A stretch of 64,000 nucleotides of DNA from Coccinella septempunctata (GCF_907165205.1 NC_058193.1:4278001-4342000), one strand, 5' to 3'; counted from the first letter of the stretch, positions 48,216 to 60,468 are shown. Notes: generated by a model not told the origin, from the letters alone. A program made the numbers and translations.

Positions 48216-49616
48216 TAATATATATAATTTTTCTGTTCGTGGCTTTGTCACACAACTCCTAAACGGCTGGGCCGATTTTGATGAAATTTTTTGTGTATAT
48301 TCCAGTGAACTCGAGGATAGTTTAGAATCACAATTTAGTTCACTGGAAAATATTTTTCTTAAAAATTTTATACTTTAAAGGTTAAAATTTTATATTTTTG
48401 TTAGTTAATTCAAAAACTACTGGACCGATTTCAGAAATTTTTTCACTCTCAGAATGCTTTATCATTCTCCGGTGGCATATGCTATATTTTTCACTGAAAA
48501 AAATTCAGACATCTACAAAAATTCCAAAAATGTAAGAAAATTTGCAATTTTCAAGCTCTTGTTGGGTACGCTGCGAAAACCATATGACTTACATTGATAC
48601 AATGTATGACAAAAATGTGGCTCTTCAACAGTTCTACAAAAAAGTCGGCGAGAGCATATGTCTATCTCTCAAGGTTAACAAAAATTTTACCAAAATATTG
48701 CCTTATTTCAGAGGAGGTTTTTATGAATACGGTATCGATCCTGATTCAAATAAATAAGCTATTCATCACAATTATTTAATAAAGACGTCAGTGAGAAACT
48801 GGCTACAGACTAGGGCTCGGAATTTTCGGGATGAGTCAATTCGAATATTCGTTTCATGCTTTTTTCGAATATTCGAATTTTCGAATTATTCAAATTATTC
48901 TAATATTATTCGAATTTAGTAGAGCCCTCTACACAAATACCCGCTTCCCGTACGGAAAGATGTCAGTTTTTTTTTTGTCTAATATCGCATCGCATTGATT
49001 TCCTATTTTATTGGAAAAAAGTGGAGAGATAGAGGTCCTAATTTAATATTTGGGGTGTTTTATCCTTTTTTCATGAAGCTGTTTAGCTGTGAGGTGTACG
49101 TGATAATAGTTCTCTTTAGGGCAGTCCAACGATCTGTCACGGTTAGCTGATTGCCTGCTGAGCCTTGTGGACCGACGTAAACAAACCGATTTCTAAGTCT
49201 TTACAGAGGCTTGGAATCAATACCATCGCAGATATTTTATTGATTTTCAAACGATATAGGCATATTTTAGTTGTTTTGTGTGGTAGATTAGGAGTGTGAA
49301 TTCCTGTTATCCTTTGTTTTGCGACCTGCACGTCCCCAGCGGCCATATTTAATTGTTTTGTTGGAGTGGCCTATTGTGCCCCAATGTTAACTGGTACAAA
49401 TTGAAGGTTTTTCCATACTTCGGCATTTCTTCTTCAAACGAATCTTGGGTCTGTTCTGAAATCTGCATTCGTTTTATTGCTCTTTGTTTGCACATTTCAC
49501 TAAATACAAACGTGCGTCGCCGTCGGGCTAGGGGCAATAAAAATGTGTCATTGCAAAGAGGGTTTTTGCCGGAACTCAGCCAAATTGCCGATATTTGGAC
49601 ATAAATATGTTATACT

Positions 49617-49806
49617 CTGTTCAAATATAAGAGAATGCAAACAAACAAACCAAATCGGTTTATTTTGATTAAACCTGATATTTTATTGGTCAAACGGTCT
49701 TATTTACAACTGTGAACTACCCTCGATTGGCCTCTGGACGGAAACTACCTGAATACGCCAGGCCTTACTACGCGACTTTGTTGTGATGTCTCTTATATTT
49801 GAACAG
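49617..49806. mobile_element. 190-bp MITE inside Helitron H2 (first copy)
   Basis: Perfect 18-bp inverted ends CTGTTCAAATATAAGAGA / TCTCTTATATTTGAACAG. The interior is non-coding. I cannot settle the target duplication. The same element lies at 55038-55227 in the second duplicate. Confidence 0.75.
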
Positions 49807-50356
49807 TGTTTTGATAGTAGGCCGTGTGAGAGGGTGAGCTGCGAACGGATTCAGAAAAATTTAGTGTTATCATTGTGTTTGGATAAGTGACATTCTAATT
49901 GTGAAAGTGTTAAAGTTTTTGAAGTATACGTAAAAAACTATACGTTTTGCAAACTAAGTGTGATATCACAGTGAGTATTTTACATGATTTTTTATCAATT
50001 TTACTCGCAAGATAATCAATAAATATTCGAACATACTAATTTATTCATTCAATGATTTCATAATACTTATTTTCAATCGTTTTTATTTCAAATATTGACT
50101 ATTCGAAAATAATAGGGAGTGATGATCAAAAATTAAATTATGCATTATTCATAAAATGTGGTACAGAAAAACTTTTCAGACCTGTTACTAAATTCAAATT
50201 TCATCTCAATCCAGTTTCTCAATTCAGTTGTATACCTTTTTTACATAAGTTATGTACTTTCTTACAGTACCTACGTTTTCATCTCAATTCAGTTTTATAC
50301 CTTTTTAACATAAGTTATGTCTTTTCTTACAGTACCTACGTTATATTCACCGAAAA

Positions 50357-51112
50357 ATGCCACGTCTTCGTGGAAGATCCAGAAATATTGGTAGACGGTG
50401 TATTAAACTCCCGGAAAATTTTTGTAACATAGTGGGTACTAAGGATGATTTAATAAATAGTATCTTTCCAGATTTACGGAGAAACTTCACTAATCATGCA
50501 TGGCTACGTGAGCGAGCTATTTTAGCCGCAAAAAATTTAGATGTTGACGCAATCAATTTCAAAATACAACAGTCATTGCCTGGTAATGAAATTACATTCA
50601 AATCAATTGACACTGTTGTTGATGCAGATGAAATTGTCAACTATCCTGTAGAATTTTTAAATTCACTTGATTTACCTAGAATGCCACCACACAACTTGCG
50701 ATTGAAGATTGGCTCACCAATAATTTTGCTTCGAAATTTGAATGCACCAAAATTATGTAATGGTACGCGGTTGGTTATAAAAAAAATCATGGGTAATATT
50801 CTTGAAGCCACTATATTAAGTGGCAAATTTCAAGGTGTAGTTGTACTGTTACCACGAATCCCAATGATTCCTTCAGATTCACCTATCCCATTCAAACGTC
50901 TACAATTTCCAATTCGCTTGGCATTTGCTATGACAATTAATAAGTCACAAGGTCAAACAATGACGATTTGTGGATTGGATTTGGAAAATCCGTGCTTTTC
51001 TCACGGCCAATTGTACGTTGCATGTTCAAGGGTTGGCAAACCATCCAATTTGTTTGTGTATATTCCTCAAGGAGTAACCAAAAATATTGAACATCCAATG
51101 GCACTAAGTTAG
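50357..51112 (+). CDS. Helitron Pif1-like helicase, C-terminal fragment
   Basis: An intact frame of 251 codons. It begins mid-domain (KLPENFCNIV, DLINSIFPD, LRERAILAAKN), then has NCGTRL-like NGTRLVIKK, RLAFAMTINKSQGQTM (helicase motif V region) and FSHGQLYVACSRVGKPSNLF (motif VI region). Full Helitron Pif1 helicases also carry the Walker A and B half upstream, plus Rep; both are missing, and nothing like them occurs in the 2.1 kb before. The ATG at 50357 therefore starts a partial helicase without ATPase motifs I-III. The frame has been kept open even so, which fits a young insertion better than function. Confidence 0.8.
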   Translation: MPRLRGRSRNIGRRCIKLPENFCNIVGTKDDLINSIFPDLRRNFTNHAWLRERAILAAKNLDVDAINFKIQQSLPGNEITFKSIDTVVDADEIVNYPVEFLNSLDLPRMPPHNLRLKIGSPIILLRNLNAPKLCNGTRLVIKKIMGNILEATILSGKFQGVVVLLPRIPMIPSDSPIPFKRLQFPIRLAFAMTINKSQGQTMTICGLDLENPCFSHGQLYVACSRVGKPSNLFVYIPQGVTKNIEHPMALS

Positions 51113-51405
51113 TTGAACTTTTTGTTAATTGAAAATATACAAATGTTATAAAATATTTTGAGTTTCAACTTTATAACCTTCAATTAATGCCAATGTAACT
51201 CTTTATTCAACACAGCGGCTACATTCCAATTTCCTCATATTGTACCTATTAACACTACGGATAGGTTGTATTGTAGCAACAGTATAATATGTAATTTGTA
51301 CTTTTCAATAAAAATTTTCATCAATAAGCATTACAGCTTATTCACTGAGTATATAAAAAAAGTAGGACTTGTGTAGGTTAGTACAAAACAACGTATGTCG
51401 TTGCC

Positions 51406-51588
51406 ATGAAAATTAACAAATCACAAGACCAGCCCTTGAGTGTGTGTGGTTTTTTTCATGGCCAGTTGTATGTTGGGTCTTCACCTTCTGCTCTATTTAT
51501 TCTCGCACCTCGGAAAAAACTAAAAATGTGGTTCATCATAAGGTACGACAATGAGAGAATTTTTGAAACATTGAAAACAAAAAGTTAA
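51406..51588 (+). pseudogene. Second, different Pif1 C-terminal tail
   Basis: Reads MKINKSQDQPLSVCGFFHGQ, then LYVGSSPSALFILAPRKK. This repeats motif V-VI of Pif1 (compare NKSQGQTM and HGQLYVACSRVG 300 bp upstream) but with a different sequence and an internal deletion. So the Helitron carries the ends of two separate helicase genes. Confidence 0.7.
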
Positions 51589-51807
51589 ATTAAATATGCA
51601 CAACAATAATGTTACGCTTCAATAAAGTTGAGTCTTTTCATGTAAATAAAAATGTACATACCTTTTTCAATGTAATTAAATTATTTGTATATTTTGTATC
51701 TACTTTAATTTCGCCTAATATATCTCCTATTTGAAAAAATACCAATGGTTAGTTAATACAACTTCATGTATCTCTGAGGCGAAACAAAGTTCGCCGGGCC
51801 AGCTAGT

Positions 51808-52808
51808 TATTTATAAATGATTTATCGGAACATATAGAGATGGCCAAAATTGTAATATTTGTAGATGATACCTCATTTGTTGTGAGAGCAAAGAGTTTAG
51901 GCGAGCTCATTGATCTGTGTGAATTGTTATTGAAAAACTTCACATCATGGTGTCAGGCAAATGGACTTATACTAAATGTGAGTAAAACGGAAGTCATAAA
52001 ATTCGAACTGAGAGAGTCCTCTCCGTTAAGTCTGAGTTCTGGAAAGGAGGTTCTCCGTTCCAAACATTCCACAAAGTTCTTAGGTGTAATAGTCGATAGC
52101 AATTTGAGATGGTGCGAATATGTTGCCCATGTTAGTAAAAAACTCTCCTCTTCTTTTTACGCTATACGCAGACTGCGGAGCTCGCTTCCACTCGAAGCAT
52201 TATTGAGTGTCTATTATGGTCTAGTTTATTCTCAGCTGTCATATAACATTGAGGTCTGGGGCAACTCAATTGACTCCATGAGATTACTCATTGCACAGAA
52301 ACGTATCTTACGTTTGATTTTTGGTCTTGGCTCACGAACATCTTGTAAACCTATCTTTCGTAAACATAAAATTCTGACTGTTCCATGTATCTATATTTAT
52401 AAATGTCTTCTCCACACTAGGGATAATGAAAACCTCTATGTTAAACTCTCCAGCTTTCATCATTATAACACAAGAAATGTAAGCTTGTTGTCCATACCTA
52501 AGCATAACACCAGCAAATTTGAATCATCTCCAACTTATATATGTATCAGGTTATTCAATAAACTACCAGAAGGTATAAAAATTCTCAACAAAAAGGGTTT
52601 TCGTGCAGCAGTAAAGGCATTGTTGTACGAGAAATGTTACTATAGTGTAGATGAATTTCTTTGTGATACTTTTTAGGAACTAAGGATTTTTTCCTTGCAC
52701 TCTTTTTCTGCTAGATGAATATGTTCGTTCTATGCAATTTGCTGACTTGTCCTATACATTTTTAAATGTCTCACAGGATGATTAAAGATTTATTATTATT
52801 ATTATTAT
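51808..52808 (+). pseudogene. CR1-like LINE ORF2, 3' portion after Helitron (first copy)
   Basis: Directly follows the Helitron end and continues the frame of the left half: FINDLSEHIE, then VDD (RT catalytic box, 51858-51872 region), LNVSKTEVIKF, STKFLGVIVDSNLRW, ILRLIFGLGSRTSCKPIF and the family C-terminus to the stop at 52676. The element ends in (ATT)n at 52793-52807. Together with 44789-46850 this makes a full ORF2 of endonuclease plus RT. Confidence 0.88.
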
Positions 52809-53095
52809 TTTTTTTTTCCTTCGTGTGAGGGAAAAACCTTTATGGGCACCCAGAGGGTCCGCACTCTAGGTAGTGTGAGACTCCGAGATCTTGTTTGGCT
52901 ACTCACTAAAAACCCCTCACACTTTCGACGGAGAAGTTCTTCGTCCGGCCCTTGCAGCGTCCCTTAACAAAAGAGATGAGCTGCAAGAGGCATCTAGAGT
53001 TCATGGGATCTGATGATATGCACCGCCTTCTGCATTCTGTGCGCTAGTGTCTCGGCCCAAGATCTGCAGGCCGGAATAATCTTCAATTATTCTTA
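52809..53095 (-). pseudogene. R4-like element B, 3'-end fragment (first copy)
   Basis: Matches the 3' end of the large minus-strand element at 60.48-60.76 kb (AAACCTTTATGGGCACCC, CCGCACTCTAGGTAGTGTG, GATCTGATGATATGCACCGC). It is 5'-truncated at GATCTGCAGGCC and its 3' end lies against the (ATT)n tail of the CR1-like LINE. Confidence 0.8.
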
Positions 53096-53422
53096 TTATT
53101 ATTGACTTTAGGTATCGATCCTGATTCAAATAAATAAGCTATTCATCACAATTATTCAATAAAGAACAAAATTGCCCTTTACATAATTTGATTTAGATGA
53201 ATACTTTAGAAGATATCGTAGGTTGAAGATAAAGCCGTATCCCGCATCAAATAATGATGCTGCCGTAGTAGACGTCAGTGAGAATTCGGCTACAGACTAG
53301 GGCTCAGAATTTTCGGGATGAGTCAATTCGAATATTCGTTTCATGCTTTTTTCGAATATTCGAATTTATTCGAATTTTCGAATTATTCAAATCTTCTTAA
53401 TCTTCTTAATCTTATCTTATCT

Positions 53423-53635
53423 TCTAATATATAAAATTCTCGTGTCACAGTTTTCGTTGCCATACTCCTCCGAAACGGCTTGACCGATTTTGATGAAATT
53501 TTTTGTGCTTATCCGGTATCTATGAGAATCGGCCAACATCTATTTTTCATCCCCCTAAATGTTAGGGGTAGTCCACACCTAAATTTTTTTAGGAAATTAT
53601 TTATATGGCAAAACAACGTTTGCCGGGTCAGCTAG
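53423..53635 (+). mobile_element. Mini-Helitron, second duplicate
   Basis: Same 213-bp element as at 48003-48215: TC start, GGCAAA..TTTGCC hairpin, CTAG end. Confidence 0.85.
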
Positions 53636-55777
53636 TAATATATATAATTTTTCTGTTCGTGGCTTTGTCACACAACTCCTAAACGGCTGGGCCGATTTTG
53701 ATGAAATTTTTTGTGTATATTCCAGTGAACTCGAGGATGGTTTAGAATCACAATTTAGTTCACTGGAAAATATTTTTCTTAGAAATTTTATACTTTAAAG
53801 GTTAAAATTTTATATTTTTGTTAGTTAATTCAAAAACTACTGGACCGATTTCAGAAATTTTTTCACTCTCAGAATGCTTTATCATTCTCGGGTGGCATAT
53901 GCTATATTTTTCACTGAAAAAAATTCAGACATCTACAAAAATTCCAAAAATGTAAGAAAATTTGCAATTTTCAAGCTCTTGTTGGGTACGCTGCGAAAAC
54001 CATATGACTTACATTGATACAATGTATGACAAAAATGTGGCTCTTCAACAGTTCTACAAAAAAGTCGGCGAGAGCATATGTCTATCTCTCAAGGTTAACA
54101 AAAATTTTACCAAAATATTGCCTTATTTCAGAGGAGGTTTTTATGAATACGGTATCGATCCTGATTCAAATAAATAAGCTATTCATCACAATTATTTAAT
54201 AAAGACGTCAGTGAGAAACCGGCTACAGACTAGGGCTCGGAATTTTCGGGATGAGTCAATTCGAATATTCGTTTCATGCTTTTTTCGAATATTCGAATTT
54301 TCGAATTATTCAAATTATTCTAATATTATTCGAATTTAGTAGAGCCCTCTACACAAATACCCGCTTCCCGTACGGAAAGATGTCAGTTTTTTTTTTTGTC
54401 TAATAACGCATCGCATTGATTTCCTATTTTATTGGAAAAAAGTGGAGAGATAGAGGTCCTAATTTAATAATTGGGGTGTTTTATCCTTTTTTCATGAAGC
54501 TGTTTAGCTGTGAGGTGTACGTGATAATATTTCTCTTTAGGGCAGTCCAACGATCTGTCACGGTTAGCTGATTGCCTGCTGAGCCTTGTGGACCGACGTA
54601 AACAAACCGATTTCTAAGTCTTTACAGAGGCTTGGAATCAATACCATCGCAGATATTTTATTGATTTTCAAACGATATAGGCATATTTTAGTTGTTTTGT
54701 GTGGTAGATTAGGAGTGTGAATTCCTGTTATCCTTTGTTTTGCGACCTGCACGTCCCCAGCGGCCATATTTAATTGTTTTGTTGGAGTGGCCTATTGTGC
54801 CCCAATGTTAACTGGTACAAATTGAAGGTTTTTCCATACTTCGGCATTTCTTCTTCAAACGAATCTTGGGTCTGTTCTGAAATCTGCATTCGTTTTATTG
54901 CTCTTTGTTTGCACATTTCACTAAATACAAACGTGCGTCGCCGTCGGGCTAGGGGCAATAAAAATGTGTCATTGCAAAGAGGGTTTTTGCCGGAACTCAG
55001 CCAAATTGCCGATATTTGGACATAAATATGTTATACTCTGTTCAAATATAAGAGAATGCAAACAAACAAACCAAATCGGTTTATTTTGATTAAACCTGAT
55101 ATTTTATTGGTCAAACGGTCTTATTTACAACTGTGAACTACCCTCGATTGGCCTCTGGACGGAAACTACCTGAATACGCCAGGCCTTACTACGCGACTTT
55201 GTTGTGATGTCTCTTATATTTGAACAGTGTTTTGATAGTAGGCCGTGTGAGAGGGTGAGCTGCGAACGGATTCAGAAAAATTTAGTGTTATCATTGTGTT
55301 TGGATAAGTGACATTCTAATTGTGAAAGTGTTAAAGTTTTTGAAGTATACGTAAAAAACTATACGTTTTGCAAACTAAGTGTGATATCACAGTGAGTATT
55401 TTACATGATTTTTTATCAATTTTACTCGCAAGATAATCAATAAATATTCGAACATACTAATTTATTCATTCAATGATTTCATAATACTTATTTTCAATCG
55501 TTTTTATTTCAAATATTGACTATTCGAAAATAATAGGGAGTGATGATCAAAAATTAAATTATGCATTATTCATAAAATGTGGTACAGAAAAACTTTTCAG
55601 ACCTGTTACTAAATTCAAATTTCATCTCAATCCAGTTTCTCAATTCAGTTGTATACCTTTTTTACATAAGTTATGTACTTTCTTACAGTACCTACGTTTT
55701 CATCTCAATTCAGTTTTATACCTTTTTAACATAAGTTATGTCTTTTCTTACAGTACCTACGTTATATTCACCGAAAA

Positions 55778-56533
55778 ATGCCACGTCTTCGTGGAAGATC
55801 CAGAAATATTGGTAGACGGTGTATTAAACTCCCGGAAAATTTTTGTAACATAGTGGGTACTTAGGATGATTTAATAAATAGTATCTTTCCAGATTTACAG
55901 AGAAACTTCACTAATCATGCATTGCTACGTGAGCGAGCTATTTTAGCCGCAAAAAATTTAGATGTTGACGCAATCAATTTCAAAATACAACAGTCATTGC
56001 CTGGTAATGAAATTACATTCAAATCAATTGACACTGTTGTTGATGCAGATGAAATTGTCAACTATCCTGTAGAATTTTTAAATTCACTTGATTTACCTAG
56101 AATGCCACCACACAACTTGCGATTGAAGATTGGCTCACCAATAATTTTGCTTCGAAATTTGAATGCACCAAAATTATGTAATGGTACGCGGTTGGTTATA
56201 AAAAAAATCATGGGTAATATTCTTGAAGCCACTATATTAAGTGGCAAATTTCAAGGTGTAGTTGTACTGTTACCACGAATCCCAATGATTCCTTCAGATT
56301 CACCTATCCCATTCAAACGTCTACAATTTCCAATACGCTTGGCATTTGCTATGACAATTAATAAGTCACAAGGTCAAACAATGACGATTTGTGGATTGGA
56401 TTTGGAAAATCCGTGCTTTTCTCACGGCCAATTGTACGTTGCATGTTCAAGGGTTGGCAAACCATCCAATTTGTTTGTGTATATTCCTCAAGGAGTAACC
56501 AAAAATATTGAACATCCAATGGCACTAAGTTAG
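55778..56533 (+). pseudogene. Pif1-like helicase fragment, second duplicate, with early stop
   Basis: Same frame as 50357-51112, but AAG has become TAG at 55862-55864 (codon 29), leaving an open frame only from ATG 55922, where a Trp codon became Leu. The rest is unchanged apart from silent or single-base differences. It shows the two copies have begun to drift. Confidence 0.85.
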
Positions 56534-56826
56534 TTGAACTTTTTGTTAATTGAAAATATACAAATGTTATAAAATATTTTGAGTTTCAACTTTATAACCT
56601 TCAATTAATGCCAATGTAACTCTTTATTCAACACAGTGGCTACATTCCAATTTCCTCATATTGTACCTATTAACACTACGGATAGGTTGTATTGTAGCAA
56701 CAGTATAATATGTAATTTGTACTTTTCAATAAAAATTTTCATCAATAAGCATTACAGCTTATTCACTGAGTATATAAAAAAAGTAGGACTTGTGTAGGTT
56801 AGTACAAAACAACGTATGTCGTTGCC

Positions 56827-57009
56827 ATGAAAATTAACAAATCACAAGACCAGCCCTTGAGTGTGTGTGGTTTTTTTCATGGCCAGTTGTATGTTGGGTC
56901 TTCACCTTCTGCTCTATTTATTCTCGCACCTCGGAAAAAACTAAAAATGTGGTTCATCATAAGGTACGACAATGAGAGAATTTTTGAAACATTGAAAACA
57001 AAAAGTTAA
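56827..57009 (+). pseudogene. Second Pif1 tail, second duplicate
   Basis: Identical in layout to 51406-51588, with the same NKSQ and HGQLYVG motifs. Confidence 0.7.
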
Positions 57010-57228
57010 ATTAAATATGCACAACAATAATGTTACGCTTCAATAAAGTTGAGTCTTTTCATGTAAATAAAAATGTACATAACTTTTTCAATGTAATTAA
57101 ATTATTTGTATATTTTGTATCTACTTTAATTTCGCCTAATATATCTCCTACTTGAAAAAATACCAATGGTTAGTTAATACAACTTCATGTATCTCTGAGG
57201 CGAAACAAAGTTCGCCGGGCCAGCTAGT

Positions 57229-58229
57229 TATTTATAAATGATTTATCGGAACATATAGAGATGGCCAAAATTGTAATATTTGTAGATGATACCTCATTTG
57301 TTGTGAGAGCAAAGAGTTTAGGCGAGCTCATTGATCTGTGTGAATTGTTATTGAAAAACTTCACATCATGGTGTCAGGCAAATGGACTTATACTTAATGT
57401 GAATAAAACGGAAGTCATAAAATTCGAACTGAGAGAGTCCTCTCCGTTAAGTCTGAGTTCTGGAAAGGAGGTTCTCCGTTCCAAACATTCCACAAAGTTC
57501 TTAGGTGTAATAGTCGATAGCAATTTGAGATGGTGCGAACATGTTGCCCATGTTAGTAAAAACCTCTCCTCTTCTTTTTACGCTATACGCAGACTGCGGA
57601 GCTCGCTTCCACTCGAAGCATTATTGAGTGTCTATTATGGTCTAGTTTATTCTCAGCTGTCATATAACATTGAGGTCTGGGGCAACTCAATTGACTCCAT
57701 GAGATTACTCATTGCACAGAAACGTATCTTACGTTTGATTTTTGGTTTTGGCTCACGAACATCTTGTAAACCTATCTTTCGTAAACATAAAATTCTGACT
57801 GTTCCATGTATCTATATTTATAAATGTCTTCTCCACACTAGGGATAATGAAAACCTCTATGTTAAACTCTCCAGCTTTCATCATTATAACACAAGAAATG
57901 TAAGCTTGTTGTCCATACCTAAGCATAACACCAGCAAATTTGAATCATCTCCAACTTATATATGTATCAGGTTATTCAATAAACTACCAGAAGGTATAAA
58001 AATTCTCAACAAAAAGGGTTTTCGTGCAGCAGTAAAGGCATTGTTGTACGAGAAATGTTACTATAGTGTAGATGAATTTCTTTGTGATACTTTTTAGGAA
58101 CTAAGGATTTTTTCCTTGCACTCTTTTTCTGCTAGATGAATATGTTCGTTCTATGCAATTTGCTGACTTGTCCTATACATTTTTAAATGTCTCACAGGAT
58201 GATTAAAGATTTATTATTATTATTATTAT
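57229..58229 (+). pseudogene. CR1-like LINE ORF2 3' portion, second duplicate
   Basis: Repeats 51808-52808. The protein (57261-58097) differs from the first copy at a handful of residues (LNVNKTEV, RWCEHVAHVSKNL, IFGFGSRTS). It lacks any left half here, which shows it arose by duplication and not by separate insertion. Confidence 0.9.
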
Positions 58230-58505
58230 TTTTTTTTTCCTTCGTGTGAGGGAAAAACCTTTATGGGCACCCATAGGGTCCGCACTCTAGGTAGTGTGAG
58301 ACTCCGAGATCTTGTTTGGCTACTCACTAAAAACCCCTCACACTTTCGACGGAGAAGTTCTTCGTCCGGCCCTTGCAGCGTCCCTTAACAAAAGAGATGA
58401 GCTGCAAGAGGCATCTAGAGTTCATGGGATCTGATGATATGCACCGCCTTCTGCATTCTGTGCCCTAGTGTCTCGGCCCAAGATCTGCAGGCCGGAATAA
58501 TCTTC
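58230..58505 (-). pseudogene. R4-like element B 3'-end fragment, second duplicate
   Basis: Repeats 52809-53095 with two visible substitutions. It lies between the LINE tail and the R4 copy A3. Confidence 0.85.
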
Positions 58506-58509
58506 AATT

Positions 58510-60468
58510 ATTCTTATTATTATTGACTTTAGCCTTGCGGCTTTCACACTCCTCTCCAGAGGAAAATTCACTTATCCCAGATATCTCAGATATCAAAAGG
58601 ATTAAGCTCTGTTGGAGCCCTTTCCAGGTTTTCGGGCTCGTGGTGGTGGTCGGGTCCGGGTCGCTCCTCGGCTCCCTGCTGTAGGTTGGATTCCTGCTCC
58701 ACCCGCACTTCCTGTCGGAGCAGACGGTGTTCCTCTGCATTCTCCATGTACTTGCGTACTGCCGTTTCCAGCAGTACCGCCTTCTGCATGACTTTATAAA
58801 TATTCTCGTCCAACTGAAGTTTTCTCAAGTTCTCTAGTAGTTTCTTCGGTATCAGGCCTGTAGATGAAATGACAATAGGGATGGTCTTTATATCTTGCAG
58901 CTTCCACTGTCTTCTGGTTTGTTCCTCGAGATCTCTGTATTTTGAAATTTTTTCAGTGTGTCTATCTAGAAGATTGTTATTATTTGGAATTGCCACATCG
59001 ATGAATAGTGCTGTGCCTTCATCCTTATTGAGCAATATGAGGTCTTGTCTATTGTGGGTTATTTTCCGGTCTGTGAGAACAGTGCGATCCCAGTAGAGCT
59101 TGTGATGTTCGTTTTCCAGTACAGCATCTGGATGGTAATTGTAATATGGAACCTTTTTCGAAGTTAGAAGTTGGTGTTTTAGTGCCAATTCTTGGTGAAG
59201 AATCTTGGCAACAGCATCATGTCTATTTTTGTACTCCGTGCCCGCGAACTTCTGACATCCCCCGGTGATGTGCTGGATAGTTTCATGTGTCGCACAGCCA
59301 TAACGACAGCTATCAATTTCCTGGAACATACGGTTGGACAAATCAACAATTCCTCTACCCCCAAGATGTCGTGGCAGCTCTGTCCGTTCTATTGAGCTTT
59401 TGGGGTGATGTTTATTGTGTTTAGTCAGCATCGTCCTTATTTTTCTCTGTAAAGCTGCTAAATCGGTGGTCGTCCAAGAGATAATACCAAATGAATAGCT
59501 CAGCGCCGGGCAAGCGTAGGTGTTAATCGCTTTTATCAGATTCTTGCTGTTAAGACCAGTTCTCATTATCCTACTCAATCTTCGGGTGAACTCCTCCGTT
59601 AATTCTTTCTTCATCTGGGTCTGATTGATTTTTCTTGCCTGTTTTATTCCTAGATACTTGTATGTGTCTCCTTCCTTTAATGCTTTAATTTCTGCACCTT
59701 CCTTGAGTTTGAACGTACCATCTTCTATTTTCCCTCTCGTTATGTTAAGCAGTCGACATTTTTCTAGAGAGAATCCTTCCACCATTTTCAGCATCAGTTG
59801 CATTTGTTTTTGGTAGATGCGAAGAGTTTCAAATCGTCCATGTAAAGGAGATGATTCAGTTTCATCATAGTTCTACTGCCGCTCTTGATGGAAAATCCGT
59901 AGGTCGTAGAATTCAATCTATGAGACAAGGGATTTAGGGTCATGCAGAACCACAGAGGGCTCAGCGAGTCTCCTTGGAAAATTCCGCGTCTTATTGGAAT
60001 AGATCCTGTTGTAATGGAGCAATCTGCTGCTTTCATTTGAAGACTAGTACGCCAGGTTGACATGGCGTTTTTCAGGAACTTAACAATATTGGGATCCACC
60101 TTGTAAATCTTCAAGATCGTCAAGAGCCATTCGTGAGGTATAGAATCGAATGCTTTTCTGTAGTCTATGTACGCAGCGTAAAGATTCCTTCGCTTGGAGA
60201 ACGCTTGATTGCAAATAACTGAATCTTTTATTAGTTGTTCTGTGCACCCTAGGCTGTCTTTGGTGCATCCTTTCTGTTGCATGGCGATGATGTTGTTCCT
60301 TTCGCAATGGTTGTGAATACGGTTTGAAATGCACGATGTGATTAATTTGTACATCGTTAGAAGACATGTGATTGGTCGGTACTTGGATGGGTCTTCTGCA
60401 TTCCTTTGGTCTTTAGGTAACAGGTATGTTGTGCCATGTGTAAGAAATACTGGCATTCTTCAGGAATT
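58510..60468 (-). pseudogene. R4/Dong-like LINE, copy A3, internally deleted
   Basis: The frames 60456-59794 and 59803-58586 give the same protein as the 18.4-kb copy from PVFLTHGTTYLLPKD onward, with YMDD, the CRYGC..H..C finger and the nuclease core. The C-terminus is unshifted here (ending ERAPTELNPFDI), so this copy shows the true family end. Lesions are a one-base loss near 59805, a 20-30 base deletion beside it (VEGFSLEKCR), and a deletion of about 350 bp joining FQEI to DSCRYG near 59315. The 3' end (58532) is followed by AATAATAATAAG; the 5' end (60466) touches the (AAT)n tail of element B. Confidence 0.88.

Larger units (their letters stand above)
48217..51806 (+). mobile_element. 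Helitron H2, non-autonomous, 3.6 kb (first copy)
   Basis: The 5' part has the TTTTTCTGTTCGTGGCTTTG and AAACGGCTGGGCCGATTTTG sequences of arthropod Helitrons, though the leading TC is not intact. The 3' end is GGCGAA-ACAAAG-TTCGCC (6-bp hairpin) followed by GGGCCAGCTAG and a T. Inside are a Pif1 helicase C-terminal gene, a piece of a second Pif1 end, and a 190-bp MITE; the Rep/relaxase part is missing, so it cannot move on its own. It sits inside the RT of a CR1-like LINE. Confidence 0.85.
53637..57227 (+). mobile_element. Helitron H2, second duplicate
   Basis: Same structure as 48217-51806, including the MITE (55038-55227), both Pif1 pieces and the GGCGAA..TTCGCC hairpin with CTAG end. Differences are scattered single bases. 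Confidence 0.88.
47700..58532 (+). repeat. Direct tandem duplication, unit about 5.41 kb
   Basis: 47700-53111 and 53112-58532 are nearly identical along their whole length; offsets between matching points are 5,411-5,421 bp, the difference including an 11-bp TCTTAATCTTC gain near 53400. The unit holds Helitron tail, mini-Helitron, Helitron H2, the 3' half of a CR1-like LINE, a 280-bp R4 3' fragment and the last bases of another R4. At the middle junction, GACTTTAG of the R4 3' end joins GTATCGATCC directly with at most one shared base. Outside, the left flank (ATGAATACG) and right flank (CCTTGCGG) are unduplicated. Confidence 0.93.

Noticed and set aside
49143..49604. Opposed small frames inside Helitron H2, repeated at 54.6-55.0 kb
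   Set aside because: They recur only because the segment is duplicated; there are no motifs and they overlap on both strands.
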